Positions 48,901 through 61,000 of a DNA stretch of 64,000 nt are shown here, piece after piece (within the stretch, counting starts at the first letter, position 1; every line of letters starts with the position of its first letter). This DNA is from Tulasnella sp. 424 (taxonomy: Eukaryota; Basidiomycota; Agaricomycetes; Cantharellales; Tulasnellaceae). Location: contig WSUB01000003.1 of the NCBI GenBank assembly GCA_019633425.1, positions 685,480 to 749,479 of the forward strand, written 5' to 3'. Position numbers and translations under genes: made by a program. Under the pieces are notes generated by a model. The model was not told where the DNA came from and searched no databases. It worked only from the letters and a program-made list of their open reading frames with translations.

Positions 48901-51900
48901 ATGTCGTCATTAGATAGGGAAATAGAGTGGCGACTAAATGCAGTTTGAGGGAGGTCTCCTAGCCAAAGGTCTTCGAGCGTCTTGAGGGCCAAGTCCTGTG
49001 AAGTGAGGCGTTAGAATTGTCGGTAGATGAGACGACCAAATAGTTTACCTTCACTCCGTCGTCATCATCCGACATCCGAGAAACCAATCGGGCACCGATG
49101 TCGACTTGCTTATCCCGATCATCACCAGCCGTCTCGTACATCGCCTTTAGCAATTTAATGATGCGTTTCCTCACGGCGATGCTTGTATCCTGTTACAAAA
49201 GACCAATCAACAACCCGTGAGGCACGTCCAATCGGCCCAAAATGGACGAACCGCAATGCGATCGGCAAGAACTGGATAATACTCTTGTGCCAAGTCGCTG
49301 GATTGAGCGATGTACTTGCTAACTAGCTCGACAGCAGCATCTCGGACAGCAGGTGATAAATCGTGGAGATGGTTCTCAATCGCTTGCTTTACGTTCGCCT
49401 AGGAGAGGGAAAGTTGGCTAGGTACCCAGAGAGGGTGAATTGAGCGCACCTTTCGGAGGACCTCGGGGTCGGCATTGATAATCTGACCAAGCGCTCGCAG
49501 TCCCTTCGTACGCATGAAGACGACGGGGGCATCAAGGCAGTTGAGAGTGACGTTAAGAATAGCGTCGTGGGCTCCAGACAAGCGCTGGAGGCTGCCGAGT
49601 TCCTCTGCAAGAGCATCCAAGCGAGAAATCTCAATTTCGGTCCTGGAAAGGCGCATTAGGAACGGGCTACGTTTTCGGAGGGAGTTACTGACCCAACATC
49701 AAAGACATCCGTTGCGGTTTCCTTCCAGACGTCATACAGAGCCATCTTCATGCGACTGGCCAGTACGTTGAATTGATCGAGTTCCTCCGTCCCTTCAGAG
49801 CCTTCAGACACCATGCTCGACAGGATAGAGTCACACCGACTCAATGCCTTGGACAAGTCTTGTCCCCACATCGAGGCTGTCAGTTCGCGAGCGCTCTGAA
49901 ATACAGAGGTGTCAAACAATTTGTCGTTGACACCAACCAGAAAGTCTTACGTCGTAAGCCTGGTCTTCGGAAGAACGCTTGGCGAGGTGGGTGGCAACGT
50001 CCTCGTGAGCCGCAATCAGTCGTTCAAGTTGAGCGTCGTCCGCTTTGGCAACGATCTTCAAAAGATTGCACATCAGGGACTTGGGTTACGCAAGTGGAGC
50101 CTTCAATGGGCATCACCTCTTCCAGAGTGCCAAGCGACTCTTCCAGACCCGATGCCTGCTGCTTGAATTTGATCTGGGTTGAACGCAGTCGGGCACCGAT
50201 TACACCCAGATGATCAAGTGCCATTGACTTCGCTCCGTTTGAGTCATTTGCTGCAGCCGTTGATGTCTTGACGTCGTCTAATGCCGAAAGCTGTGGATCT
50301 CGTTAGAAGCCGGCCTAAAATGATACGGGTTGCCCTTACAAGGTACTTGGTTGCGACCCCAAGGAGGATGCTTGCGGCAGGCCATTCTGGCCAAAAGAGT
50401 ACTGTCAATAAATCTTGGATTAAATTATCCAGAATGGCCCTATAATCCGCTTCTTTCGTTGACTTGGTAGTTTTGCCCTTCCCGGTCCTAAAATTCATGG
50501 CAAACGTCATTCACGACTCCTGTTGGTAGCCCTGGGTATTTCGCACCTCGTGGTCAGAAAGACGATGATGGATCTCGCCGCGACATTAGGAGAATCAAGC
50601 GCAGAACCGTACATGGCAATTTCCTAGCTCATCCAGCACCGTTAGTGGAACAAAGCAATGAAAACCAGGAGAAGAACACACTTCGCGATCCTTCTCACTA
50701 AGTAGTGGCTCCGCAGCATCGCCCGCATTTGATTGACCAAACTGAGACGCCTGTTGCAATCGGGCTTTAGCGAAGCTGCGTCCTTTAACCCGAACGTCGT
50801 GTGCAGATGTCTGAACGAGCTGGAGCAGGAGTGCGGAGATTGTATGGATTGAGTGACCATCACGAAGTCTGCGAGGCGGTATTAGATCAGAAGACCCCAC
50901 AGTCGAACAACAAGGATTCACCTGAACTGCCCACTCTTTGACTTAAGGTTCGGAATCTGGATTAAAGAGGCTAGAATTTCTTCGATGATCCATGTCCGCT
51001 GGTCTGGGTAATAGGCAAAGATCTACGAGGTATAACTTGTTTGAGGCTTTTCCGCTGAGAGTAAATGAAAGGAACCCTACACTTCGAATTAATGACAAAG
51101 AGGATAGCCGTAATGCCCGAAGCGCTGCACTGCCACCCAGGGCGATCACAGCGAAAGAGGTCTTTTCCTTCGAGCTCTTGGGATCCACGCCAAAGTCAAT
51201 ATTGAAAAATGGCCCGAGCGAGATGTACACAGCCTGGATGATGATGGAATCCGACATGGCTAAATCTGTTCGAGTAACCAAAGAATTGATCCGTGGTAGG
51301 ACTGCACAAAGCGAGTGGAAGATTTCTCCGACGAGCGAGCGGCAGACTCGGGTTTCAGGATCATCTTGGGTGATGAGATGCCACAAGATGACAGATACTT
51401 GTCCTATTCGAGAAAAGGGTGAATTCGCCGCCTAGAGCTTTACTAGATGTATCGAAATACCGTGTATGTCACTTTGGGCGCTAGCAAAAGGGAAGATGAT
51501 TTTGCTGAATTGGTTCTTGATGGCAGTCATGCAACTTGTGATAAGTTCCTCTGCATATAGCTGTTTCCGACAAAACCATGTTGCACATGAGAGATCCGGA
51601 CTGTACTTTGAAAGCTGCAGTACATACTTGTTTGGGCAGTTTGTCAGCACATAGCAATGCCAGGCATCCATCTGCTGCAAGTGCCGATTCTTTCGCCACT
51701 TGGAGAGTCCTCTCTAAGTTTTGCATGTCTCCTTCAGACACCTCATTCACTCCTGCATCCCCGCCATCCGCGGGTGTCTTGCTCCTGGATCGGGCACGGT
51801 CTCCCCCACTGTCCGGCTTAGCCTTTCCCTTTGCGCTAGACTTTTTCTTGCCCTTGGCGGTGTCGGCGGGGGCGTCAACAGATATGGATGCAGGTGGGCC

Positions 51901-54351
51901 GGCAAATGGATCTAAATCCTCTCCGAGTTTCACACTACGGCCTAAAAGCTTCAGCATTCGCGATAGAGTATTGGCCTCGAGTTCGGCCAAACCGATTACG
52001 CCGGGCGTTCCCAAGTTTCCGTCCCGAACCATCAAACGGACGCGTTTTGTTGGCCGTGAGACTTGACTGATGGCCTTTGTGAGTTTGGCGATGATAGCGG
52101 TGTTGAGAAGAGGTTGATTGAAATCGAGGGTGAGACGAGAGAAGAAATGCCCCAGTTGATCGGCACTTAGGTTTTCAGGATCCACCGAGTCCTCGGCTTC
52201 GAATATATCTTCCAGCAGCTCAATAAGTTTCTCAATCGGACCTGTAACCGAACGAAGATCTCAGTTGTGTGTATACCGAGATATTGTTTCGTCAAGAGAA
52301 ACCAACCTCTGTCGTCTCTATCACCCGTCCTAATACCGCCGCTCTTCATCGCGCTTCCTCTATAGGGCTTAATTGCTGAACCCAAGGCCAGCTCATCGTC
52401 CGACTCTGCCTCAGTTTTCGTAACATCCGATAATACACTTCCCATCCGGGCCCTGTGCGTCGACTGTGAGTTGAAAGGAGTCGAATTCGCAGAGGTAGAC
52501 TGTTTGTGCCTCGCTTTGATTTCTGCAGTCGGAGTATATCCCTTGGGCGGGGGAGGTACCTCGACATATACTTCGAGCATTTTGCGTGGAGTCGACGAAA
52601 TGGACATTGAGGACGCGGAAGAAACAGAACCGGACGAAGATGGCTTCAGTGAAACTTTCTTTGGACGAACTCCTTCCATGGATTGAAGGCGCTTGATAGT
52701 AGGCGACTGAAGAGGTTCATCGTACTTCCGCTTTTGAGGGGTTACAGCGGGTGCAGGGCCAGGATGCGATACAGGAAGCGCCAAGGGATCAGGACTTTCA
52801 TTCGGTGGCTTAATGCGAGGCACCGGTGCAGGTCGTTTTGGAGGTGTCTTCGGTCGAGGGCGTTGGTGGATATCGGCAGGACCCTGCTGAGCTGTCGAAA
52901 CTGCGGGGCTGGAGAGAGGAGCGGCAGATAAAGAGGACGAAGACGCTGATGGCCTCAGTGGTTTTATGACGCGTTGGGCCTCAGCGTGTGCAGCAGGCAC
53001 AGGTCGCTTTTCTTGCTTGCGAGCTCGAGCAGCTGCCTCTTCTGCCTCCCGTGCTCGGATGGTGTCAGCCAGGAAGTTATCAAAGAACTCAGAGGACTGG
53101 TCCGACGTGTATTGTGGACGTGAATAATTAGACACTGGGGCTGGCTGAGGCCTGGTTTCGGGGCGTGGAACGGCAGGCGGGCCAATCGGTGGAAGTTGCT
53201 GAGCGTATTGGTTTTGAGCATATGAAGGCTGTTGGCCTGTTTGTTGGCGAGGAATAGGTTCTTGCCACTGGTGAGAAGGTTGTTGGTGGTGTTGGACCTG
53301 CTGCGGCGGATACCCATGAGATCTTTGCTCCTGGAAATGTCTTGGCTGCTCGACGTGACGCGGTCGAGGATGTTGGTCGCCTAGCGCATTGCTTAGAGAA
53401 GATGTTGAAGGGGCCCGAGCATTCGTGATGGTGTTCGAGGAGTAGTAAGTCGAAGACGACGCGTATGGCGCCGAGTTGAGAATGGAGGAAGCAAATGGCG
53501 TGGACTGGTAGGATGATTGGCCCCAAGTTTGGGGAGGTGCATAAACACGGGACGGAGGCGGGGGAGCGTATTGCTGATTTTGGTGTACTTGAGGGGAAGG
53601 ATTGTAGACTGGATACGGTGCAGGTACAGGTTGTTGTTGGGTGTAGTTGTTGCTGGGACGGTCCAACAAAACGGGCGCAGGCGAGAGATTCAAAAACGCG
53701 TCAATAAACCAAACCAGACTTCACTACTTTCCGCATACAACAAAGTCCGATAACCTCACCTGTTATAACGCGATGGAGACTCTGATCTCTGTTGCGCCAG
53801 CAGACGTTCCGTACGATCACGTTGCTGATCCCAATACTGCCGTTGGTGAGTCTCGAGAGGCGGAAGTACATTGGTCGCCAACGACGCGACGCCCGTGATC
53901 GGTGGCAGCTCAGCGTAAGGAGGTGGGTGATCTGCGTAGCCCCCACTGTTGGGACGTTGAGGTGGCATGTCCATAGCTCCATTGAGCGTGTAGGATCGAA
54001 CGAAAGACGGTACTGGCGGAGCGGGCACGGCTAAATGGCGAGCGACTAGACGGACGAATGCAACGCCAATAGCTCTTCAGTAAACGACCCACCGCAAACT
54101 AGCATTTCCGCTCAATATTAAGGGGACTCGTTCGTACCATGAGTTACAGGAGTAATCGACGCCAGCGGATACATCCCCATGATGCTCTCTGCACCGCTAA
54201 CGGTTGATATAGCAGGATTTGAAGCATGACTGGCGGGATTGCTGCTTGGTTGGGCGTGGTGAACCGGCGTTTGAGGTTGTGGCGGACCACTTTGATGATA
54301 GCCACCCTGGCGGTAGGCTGATTGATTGTACGGGTCGTTCCACCCGCTCAT
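45994..54351 (-). CDS. scc2: SCC2/MIS4 cohesin loader (adherin)
   Basis: Large HEAT-repeat protein (about 1,900 residues) that, with Scc4/Ssl3, loads cohesin onto chromosomes; NIPBL in animals. The start is the ATG at 54351 ([10 protein letters not shown]). The first intron joins ITPVTHG to [20 protein letters not shown]. The N-terminal 600 residues are disordered and rich in Gln/Pro/Ser, with [18 protein letters not shown] in the middle and basic segments such as [10 protein letters not shown]. After [19 protein letters not shown] the protein becomes helical. [19 protein letters not shown] and [20 protein letters not shown] match the conserved Scc2 hook region. The C-terminus has [40 protein letters not shown] and [14 protein letters not shown], the typical SCC2 C-terminal domain, and ends [10 protein letters not shown]. 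Many short exons; I checked only some junctions. Its stop codon is 99 bp from that of DUG2, and its start lies 172 bp from the next gene. Confidence 0.9.
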
Positions 54352-54523
54352 TGTTGAAGAGCGGGATTTTGCGGATTACAATTAGGTCGGGTGTTGCCAA
54401 CAAGGAGAACGAAGGGAGGGCAAGGGAGGGGGTTAACAGTAGAACAACAAAGCAAACGTTTGTGTTCGTTTTTACGTCCTCACACTGGCGCTCGTCGAAA
54501 CCCAGACCACTACGTGTCCACCT
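54352..54523. promoter_or_regulatory. Bidirectional promoter, SCC2 / small protein
   Basis: Only 172 bp separate two divergent start codons, so the two genes must share a compact promoter. The plus-strand half has a GGGAGGG-rich patch and then a T-rich stretch. I see no TATA box. Confidence 0.5.
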
Positions 54524-54850
54524 ATGGCACCAATCCCAGTTCGTTCAGAAGAACAAGCCCCTAAGAACTCTAAATCGGCTCCGGCACTTCCGCTGCCTAG
54601 CACTTTGTCGGACCTCTCTGCTCTGAAAGCGGCCCACATCGATCTGTCCAAACTCGCTTCCCTACCAGCGTCAGAGTCTGAAGCCGACGTCCTATTACAA
54701 GCGTCCTACGAATTCGTCAAAAATGCCCGCGCAGCTATTGCTATCGAAAGAAGTAACGCCGTCGAGAAGGAGCGGGAGAAAATGGAGGGTGTACGAGCGA
54801 AGTTAGAGGAAGTTGTTGAGGGATTGAAAGGCTCAGATGAGGTGTTATAA
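54524..54850 (+). CDS. Small helical protein, 108 residues, unknown
   Basis: Single-exon gene with ATG in good context (MAPIPVRSEEQAPKN). I do not recognise it. After a 30-residue Pro/Ser-rich start, it is predicted helical: LSDLSALKAAHIDLSKLASL, ADVLLQASYEFVKNARAAIA, then a charged coiled coil EREKMEGVRAKLEEVVEGLK and the end GSDEVL. The size and coiled coil would suit a subunit of a larger complex (kinetochore, BLOC-like or prefoldin-like), but no motif decides this. The even codon use and lack of low-complexity sequence argue for a true gene. It is divergent from SCC2 across 172 bp. Confidence 0.62.
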   Translation: MAPIPVRSEEQAPKNSKSAPALPLPSTLSDLSALKAAHIDLSKLASLPASESEADVLLQASYEFVKNARAAIAIERSNAVEKEREKMEGVRAKLEEVVEGLKGSDEVL

Positions 54851-57800
54851 AACCTGGCAAAACGGTGTGTTTCAGATTATTAGTGAATGCGTGATTATGT
54901 ACTCTAATATGATAATGTACAGGCGGGCAAGGGCTGCTGTCTAAGAGCATTGCAAGTCTTGGGATCTGGCAGGACCCCCACAGTCGAACACAAAAGAACG
55001 GTATCAAGATGAGAGAGACCGCCCATAATTCTACACATGAACCCTATGGATGTCGCGACCTACGAATCTCCTACTGTTCTCTTTGGCTCCCTTCTTTCTC
55101 ATCGACACAACCGTTTCGAGGTGTCTTATAATCTAGTGTAACTCCGATTTCTGTTAGATCAACGTCGCATGCTACCTGTCAATCAAACCGAGCGCATACT
55201 GTGACTGGACATCTTCTGGTGGATCCGGCGGCGTTACGGCGTGAGTTTGCAACGTTGCTTGATCCCCCGTGGTTCATCAGGATTGCCGACATGCCGAAGA
55301 CCAAGCTCTGAGATACCTTGCATTCTAACTTGTTTGCCATAAAACATTATATATGACGGGTTTTTTCGGCAAATTTTCATTCTAACTTTGGATGGAATAC
55401 AAGGGTAGCGTGCGAGGCGCAATATTGCATCACTCCTCACTCCTGACCCAACACAACAGCTCAGGATATTTTCCCGACCCTTTCACTTCCTTATCAAGTA
55501 TCTCTGAGAATCAAAACGGGTCATCAAAATTGAGCCGAGACCGACCAGGGCAGAGAGGGTGCGTCATTTTTGCTAGTGCAGCCGGTTCGGGTTTGAGCTG
55601 ATATATGCCCCTACATAGATGGTGGACCTCATAAATGAAACACAGTACTCTTTGCAGACGTATATGCTGTTTCTATAGAAGCGGTAAATAGGTTGAGCTC
55701 TGAATATTCCAATAGTCGTTCTCGGCCATTGACCAACATTAGGAAAAGGGCAAGGCCATATGGTGTTGGTGGAAGGCCGAGGTAGGTATTGCACCTCACA
55801 CGCGTACGGTACCATTTGGTATACCACACCTGGACCAAGAAAGAATTGTTGCCGAGAAAAATCGTCATAGTTATGCACTCTAGTCCCCTGGTAACTGCTG
55901 CCAAGTGCCTGAAGAAAGCAGCGGCGCTAGCTACGCTCGAGATGGTATGAGGTTCGAAATAAGAAAGCACTTTCGAGAATCGAGGGTGCAAGACAGACAT
56001 TTAAGTGGCATGAGAGGCTATGCGATAATGGAATATTGGCAGCAGATGATAAAAAACCATTCCAGCAGCCTTCAAGCTGGTATTTAGCAATTTCCTGTTA
56101 TTCTATCCCACAGGGACTTGAGGATATCTACGGAGCGGGACCGCTCGTATTTTACACCGGGCAAATCTGTGGGGACGATGCTACCGGAATCGGGCATCCA
56201 AGAAGGAACGGTTGGGACAAGTGTAGGTGCGTCGCTGCGCTGTCTCGGGGAGTTATCGATCGTTGACGACTGCGCGGTGCTTGCGACAACCCGAACCCCC
56301 GACAAGCAGACATAGCCTCAACGCGCTCAGCAACGAAACAGATTCTTTTAGCAGTCAAGTTATCGAAATAATCCTTGGCGATGTGAGCTGGCGTGGTTCC
56401 TTATCCTGAATTCTATAAAAGGCATTCCAAGGACCGTGTCTAGCTCCGAGGGCGTCACGCAAGTGTACACCCTAGACGCTCTACACGATTAGATATATTG
56501 GGCGCTCCGGCAACCGGTCATCGAAGTAGGTACAGGCAGAGATATGGAGAGCTAACGAGCGCCCACGTCGAGCGATGTGCCTGTTCCTTGACAACGTATA
56601 TAATATGTACGTTCAACGACAGCCACCGGGAGGCCCATAGACGTCATGCCCATGGTTTAGTCAAAAGGGGAAATCGGAGGTATTATTGACTGAAAGAGGG
56701 CACCTGAAGCATTAACGGGGAATGATGTCAACGATACACGAGCCTTTTGCGCTCAGAAGAAGCCAGCGCTTGAAGAAGTTTGTCGGTCATGGGACCCTTA
56801 CCGCCTGAATACTTTGATCAGTACCGGAGTCTGGGAGGGAAGAAGCATCGAGTATATTGGAGGAGATAAAGGGAGTCCGATGCCCCTTTTGTATTACTCT
56901 CAGCACCGGAGACATGGGAGTGCCTCTTGAGTGGACAGATAGCTACTCGCTCTATTCCATACCCCGATGCTGGTGCAAATCAATTTGGCGCCAGTCGTGC
57001 AAGGCAAAGACGGCATACGCGCGCGCAACGTTCATCGTATGTACGGGCCGGAACGTCGCGCATGCCGCTCTCGAGGAATCGGAGCGAAACGAAGCGAAAC
57101 TGAGGATTTGATATATTTTTTCGTCGGGCAAAGCCTCCCGATCGCGAGCAGGACGCGTGGTGAGGAGGTCTAAGCGAGATTGGGCACTGCCTTTTTACCT
57201 CGTTAGCCTTTGACCTCAGGCATCCCGATGCAGCAGCAAACGACGCGTGCATAATGGCCATGCGACGCGAATTTCACAACCCGAGCCCCTCCATATCTGT
57301 CGAAATGACACTGTTGTGCGCACGAGGTTGCAATTGGGGGGAAATGACAGGGCACACAGAGAGCAGAGAGGAGACGACGATGAAAGGCAGAAGAAAACAC
57401 GCGGTTTACTTTTTTATCAGTCACGAAGCTTTGGGCGTGATGATAAACACTCAAACGGAGCTTAGCACGAGTCTGAACGGCATCATCCAATCGGCGGGTT
57501 ACAGTAAACGGGCTCTTCTGCTTGGCAGATCAGTTTAAAGGATACGGCGGGGCAGTGAGCCTTTCGCTGTTTGTCGGCGTGGAGACGGTGGAAGGATGAG
57601 TCCGGGTCTAGGGACGGGGGTAAGTGGACGCAAAAGGACGGATGCGGATGTCTCAGCAGGCATCGAGGAAAAAAAAACTTTGCAAAATCGTTTGGCGAGC
57701 GCGGAGGGGGCGAAGGGACGGTGGGTGCGAAAGACGACTGGTGAACGCCGTGGGGGACGGTCCTTAAGGGAGAGTCGACGACGATCTGGACGTCCGGAAT

Positions 57801-58040
57801 ACCAAAGTTACGTGCGTCGGGGGCGCGAAGATCTACGGGGGTGAAGGGATGGTCGTGGGTGGTCGAGGCCCTAACTGGTGAATTGTTTGTGTGCAGTCCA
57901 GACGGAAACACACGCCTCAGAAGAAGACTACCTCTCTCTCTCTTCTCTCCTTCCTCCCTTCCAACCATCTCTCCCCCGTCTCCTTCCTCCCTCCCCTCCT
58001 CCTCCCCCGTCACCGCCGTCTCTTCCTCCTCCCCTACTGT
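54851..58040. other. 3.2 kb without a convincing gene
   Basis: Longest gene-poor stretch of the window. Minus-strand frames at 55629-56000 (123 codons, with ATG) and 56084-56305 and plus-strand frames around 57247-57538 show no known motif, no shared intron pattern and no terminal repeats. The last 150 bases (about 57915-58035 on the plus strand) are an almost pure C/T tract and are probably the CDC24 5' UTR. Its antisense gives a spurious 202-codon frame (57483-58091). The stretch could contain an old, eroded gene or element. I see nothing certain in it. Confidence 0.5.
57921..58035 (+). promoter_or_regulatory. Pyrimidine tract before CDC24 start
   Basis: More than 100 bases that are almost only C and T end just before the CDC24 start codon at 58041. 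Such CT-rich tracts mark the core promoter and transcription start of many highly expressed fungal genes. It contributes no protein in my model. Confidence 0.5.
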
Positions 58041-61000
58041 ATGGCCACTGTGCCCAGTCGCAAGAAGTCGCTGGTCGGCGCAAACGGACAAATCCCCTCT
58101 ATCGACATTCCTCCACCTTCCAACATGAACCAGCTCCTCAATAAATCAGCCTCCTCGTCCACCTCCCTCTACCAGCAGTGCTCACAGCTCCGCCAAAAGC
58201 TCGTCCGCATAGAAGGCTTTGCCCCGTTCTTGAGCATCTCCAGCCCTCTATCAGCAGGCAACAATCGCCAGAGTCAGTCTACGGATCCCGTCCGTCAGCT
58301 CTGGGACTGCTTCGCGCTCGGTACCCCTCTCTGCTTCCTCTTCAACCTCCTCCCAAACCGTCCAGACATCGACGTCAATACCAATCCAGACGAGCTTGAT
58401 ATCGAAGATACAAAGGCCCGGAAACATGCCACCGCAAAGTTCATCATCGGCATCACAGAGATGAAAAGGCTCGGAGAGTGGCCTGGAGAGATTTTTACCA
58501 TTATGGAACTCCATTCCGATGCTCGCGATACAAATGGCTTTGTTAGGGTACGCGCAAACGGGTTTTTCCTCACTGATTGGGGCGTTAGGCACTGACCTGG
58601 TCGGCTTCTAAAGGTGGTCAGCACTGTGATGAGGCTCGTCGACCTCCTTCCAGCCAAGGTCTTCAAGCCCGAGGAAGCCCCTCCGACACCACCCTCCCTC
58701 CCTACCCCATTCGACCCAATCGGCTCCACCGTAGCGCCCATCTCCATCGATGGCGCCGGTCCAGGCGATGCAGAGCGCGAGCGCAATCAAGTCATTCGCG
58801 AGTTGATCGAGACCGAGCGCAAATACGTTGGAGATTTAGAGGTCATGCGCGTACGTCCTTGTTTTCGCGAGCGCTGCCCGTGGGCTAGTCTCGGAGCACG
58901 GGGAATAACTAAACGCATATCTTCGTTCCTGTTTGAATAGGAATACGCAACCACGCTAAGCTCTAGCGGTGTTATGGACCTGGACACCATTCACCATCTT
59001 TTCCCGGGTCTTAACAAGCTCCTAGATTTCCAACGCCAATTCCTCATCGTTTTGGAGGGCATCTACGAGCAGCCTTGGCATCTTCAACGGTGGGGGAGCG
59101 CATTCACGTCCAAGGTAAGCCCGCCCTCGTTGCTCTCGACATCCATCATCCCTCCCCCTCTTCCATCCATTCTTTTCCCCTCTTTTTCGTCGTTTTCTTC
59201 GCCCATCACAATTCCCCCGCTCGCCCCGATTCTTGGCCCGATCGCCCCTTCTCCTCTGGGGCCGAGACTCGCGCCCTTCACACGCTCAACCCTTTTCACC
59301 TCCCGACTTCATTTGCCTTTGTCACCTCCCCCTTCCCGCCGCACCCGCGCACACACGAGACTTTTGCGTTGCTAACTTACTCTCCTTTCCTCTGTCTCTT
59401 TGCTGCCCGATGGGTTTATGGCGCTGTAGGAGGAGGAATTCGCCGTCTACGAGCCATACTGCGCAAACTACACAAACGCTTCCGAGTTGCTTCAAGTGGA
59501 GGAACAAAACCTTATGGTGCGTCTTCCCCCTCCTTTGCTTTTTTTTCCAATTCAAAAAAAACTGCACCCTCCTTCCCGCCGTCCCTTCACCGTTTCCCAT
59601 CATTATTTTGCGAGATTTGTGGAGAACACGGGCGCAGCCCTGTCCCGCAAAACGCCACACATTTCCTCGTATTGCCTTCCCCCTTTGGTATCCGTCACAC
59701 GAAGCGGCCCGTTGACGGTCTCAGGCGCAATTCGCTCTGTGCTCTTTTTTTGCGGCGGCGCCTCAACTCTCCTTGATCCGAAGCGGCATCGAAGCACCCT
59801 TCTTCTTTGCGCCGGTTTTCTCTTGACCCTTTTTATTTGGATCCAATTGGCGATATGGCGTTTTTGCTGACCAATCGCTTCGTTTTTTCTTTTCGCTTCT
59901 GCCCTTCCTCATTCAATGGTCGCCAACGTTTTCGCTTGTCTCGTCGACTGCCAACCACCATATGGTTCCGCATCTACGTTCGCCAATCGCCGACCTCGTG
60001 GGCGCGGACGAACGATGCTCGGTTACGTTGTTCACGACACGCATGTCAACCAACTTTCCCCGCATCACACACTCCCCTGTCCCTGTTCGGCCCCGTTTTC
60101 TCAACATCTTTTTCGCCGCAACGGTCACTTATGCCTGAACAGGCACTATGTGACATGATCAACCCGAGATCAGAATTGCCGGCTTTCTTGATCAAGCCAG
60201 TTCAGCGAATTTGCAAGTACCCACTCCTCCTTGAGGTGAGATTCTCCCGCGCCTTCGTTTTCCGCCCACGGTGGGCAACTGACACTCGGTTTCTTTTCTT
60301 TTTTTAACCCCATGGAATCAATAGCAACTCGTGAAAAAAGCTGGGCCTGAATATTCGTATCGCGATGAACTCGTGGCAGGGCACGCCGCTGCGAAGAGAA
60401 TTACCGACCGTGTCAACGAAGCTCAGCGTCGGCAGGAAAATTTGCAGACGGTCAAGCACTTGGAACAGCGCGTTGAAGACTGGAAGGGACATCACCTTTC
60501 CCACTTTGGCCAGCTTTTGTTGGACGAAATCTTCTTCGTTACCAAGGCCGAGGTCGATCGGGAGTACCATGTCTTCTTGTTCGAGAAGATCATCCTTTGC
60601 TGCAAAGAGGCCGTCCCGACACCTGCTGGTGCGAACGGTTCCAACAAGAAGGCTGGGAAGAGCAACTCGATCTTGAAGAAGAATATGACCGCTGCTGAAA
60701 AGGCCGCCGCCGCCGCTGTGCTGGCTAGTCAGGGCGGCAAGAAGCGGATGACGCCGTTGTTGTTGAAGGGACGGATCTTCCTGAATAACGTTACCGCTGC
60801 AACGCCGAGCAAGAAAGACGGTATGTTGTCATGTTCTTCACGGCTAGGGATTCCCTTCTCACTCGTCCTCGACTCTTAGGTCATGCTCTGCAAGTGTGGT
60901 GGAGAGGAGATGAAGACATTGAATACTTCACTCTTCGATGCCGTACCGAGGAACAGATGAAGCAGTGGGAGACCACCATCAACAAGCTCATTGCCAAGAA

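Noticed and set aside
55629..56000. 123-codon minus-strand frame with ATG
   Set aside because: No recognisable motif or homologue known to me and no supporting intron pattern; kept only as an observation.
57483..58091. 202-codon minus-strand frame rich in Glu and Arg
   Set aside because: It is the reverse of the C/T tract before CDC24; low complexity explains the open frame.
59515..60142. Long CDC24 intron as a separate gene
   Set aside because: Open frames across it (59487-59870, 59807-60307) are T/C-rich, have no motif, and removing the intron restores the DH domain exactly.
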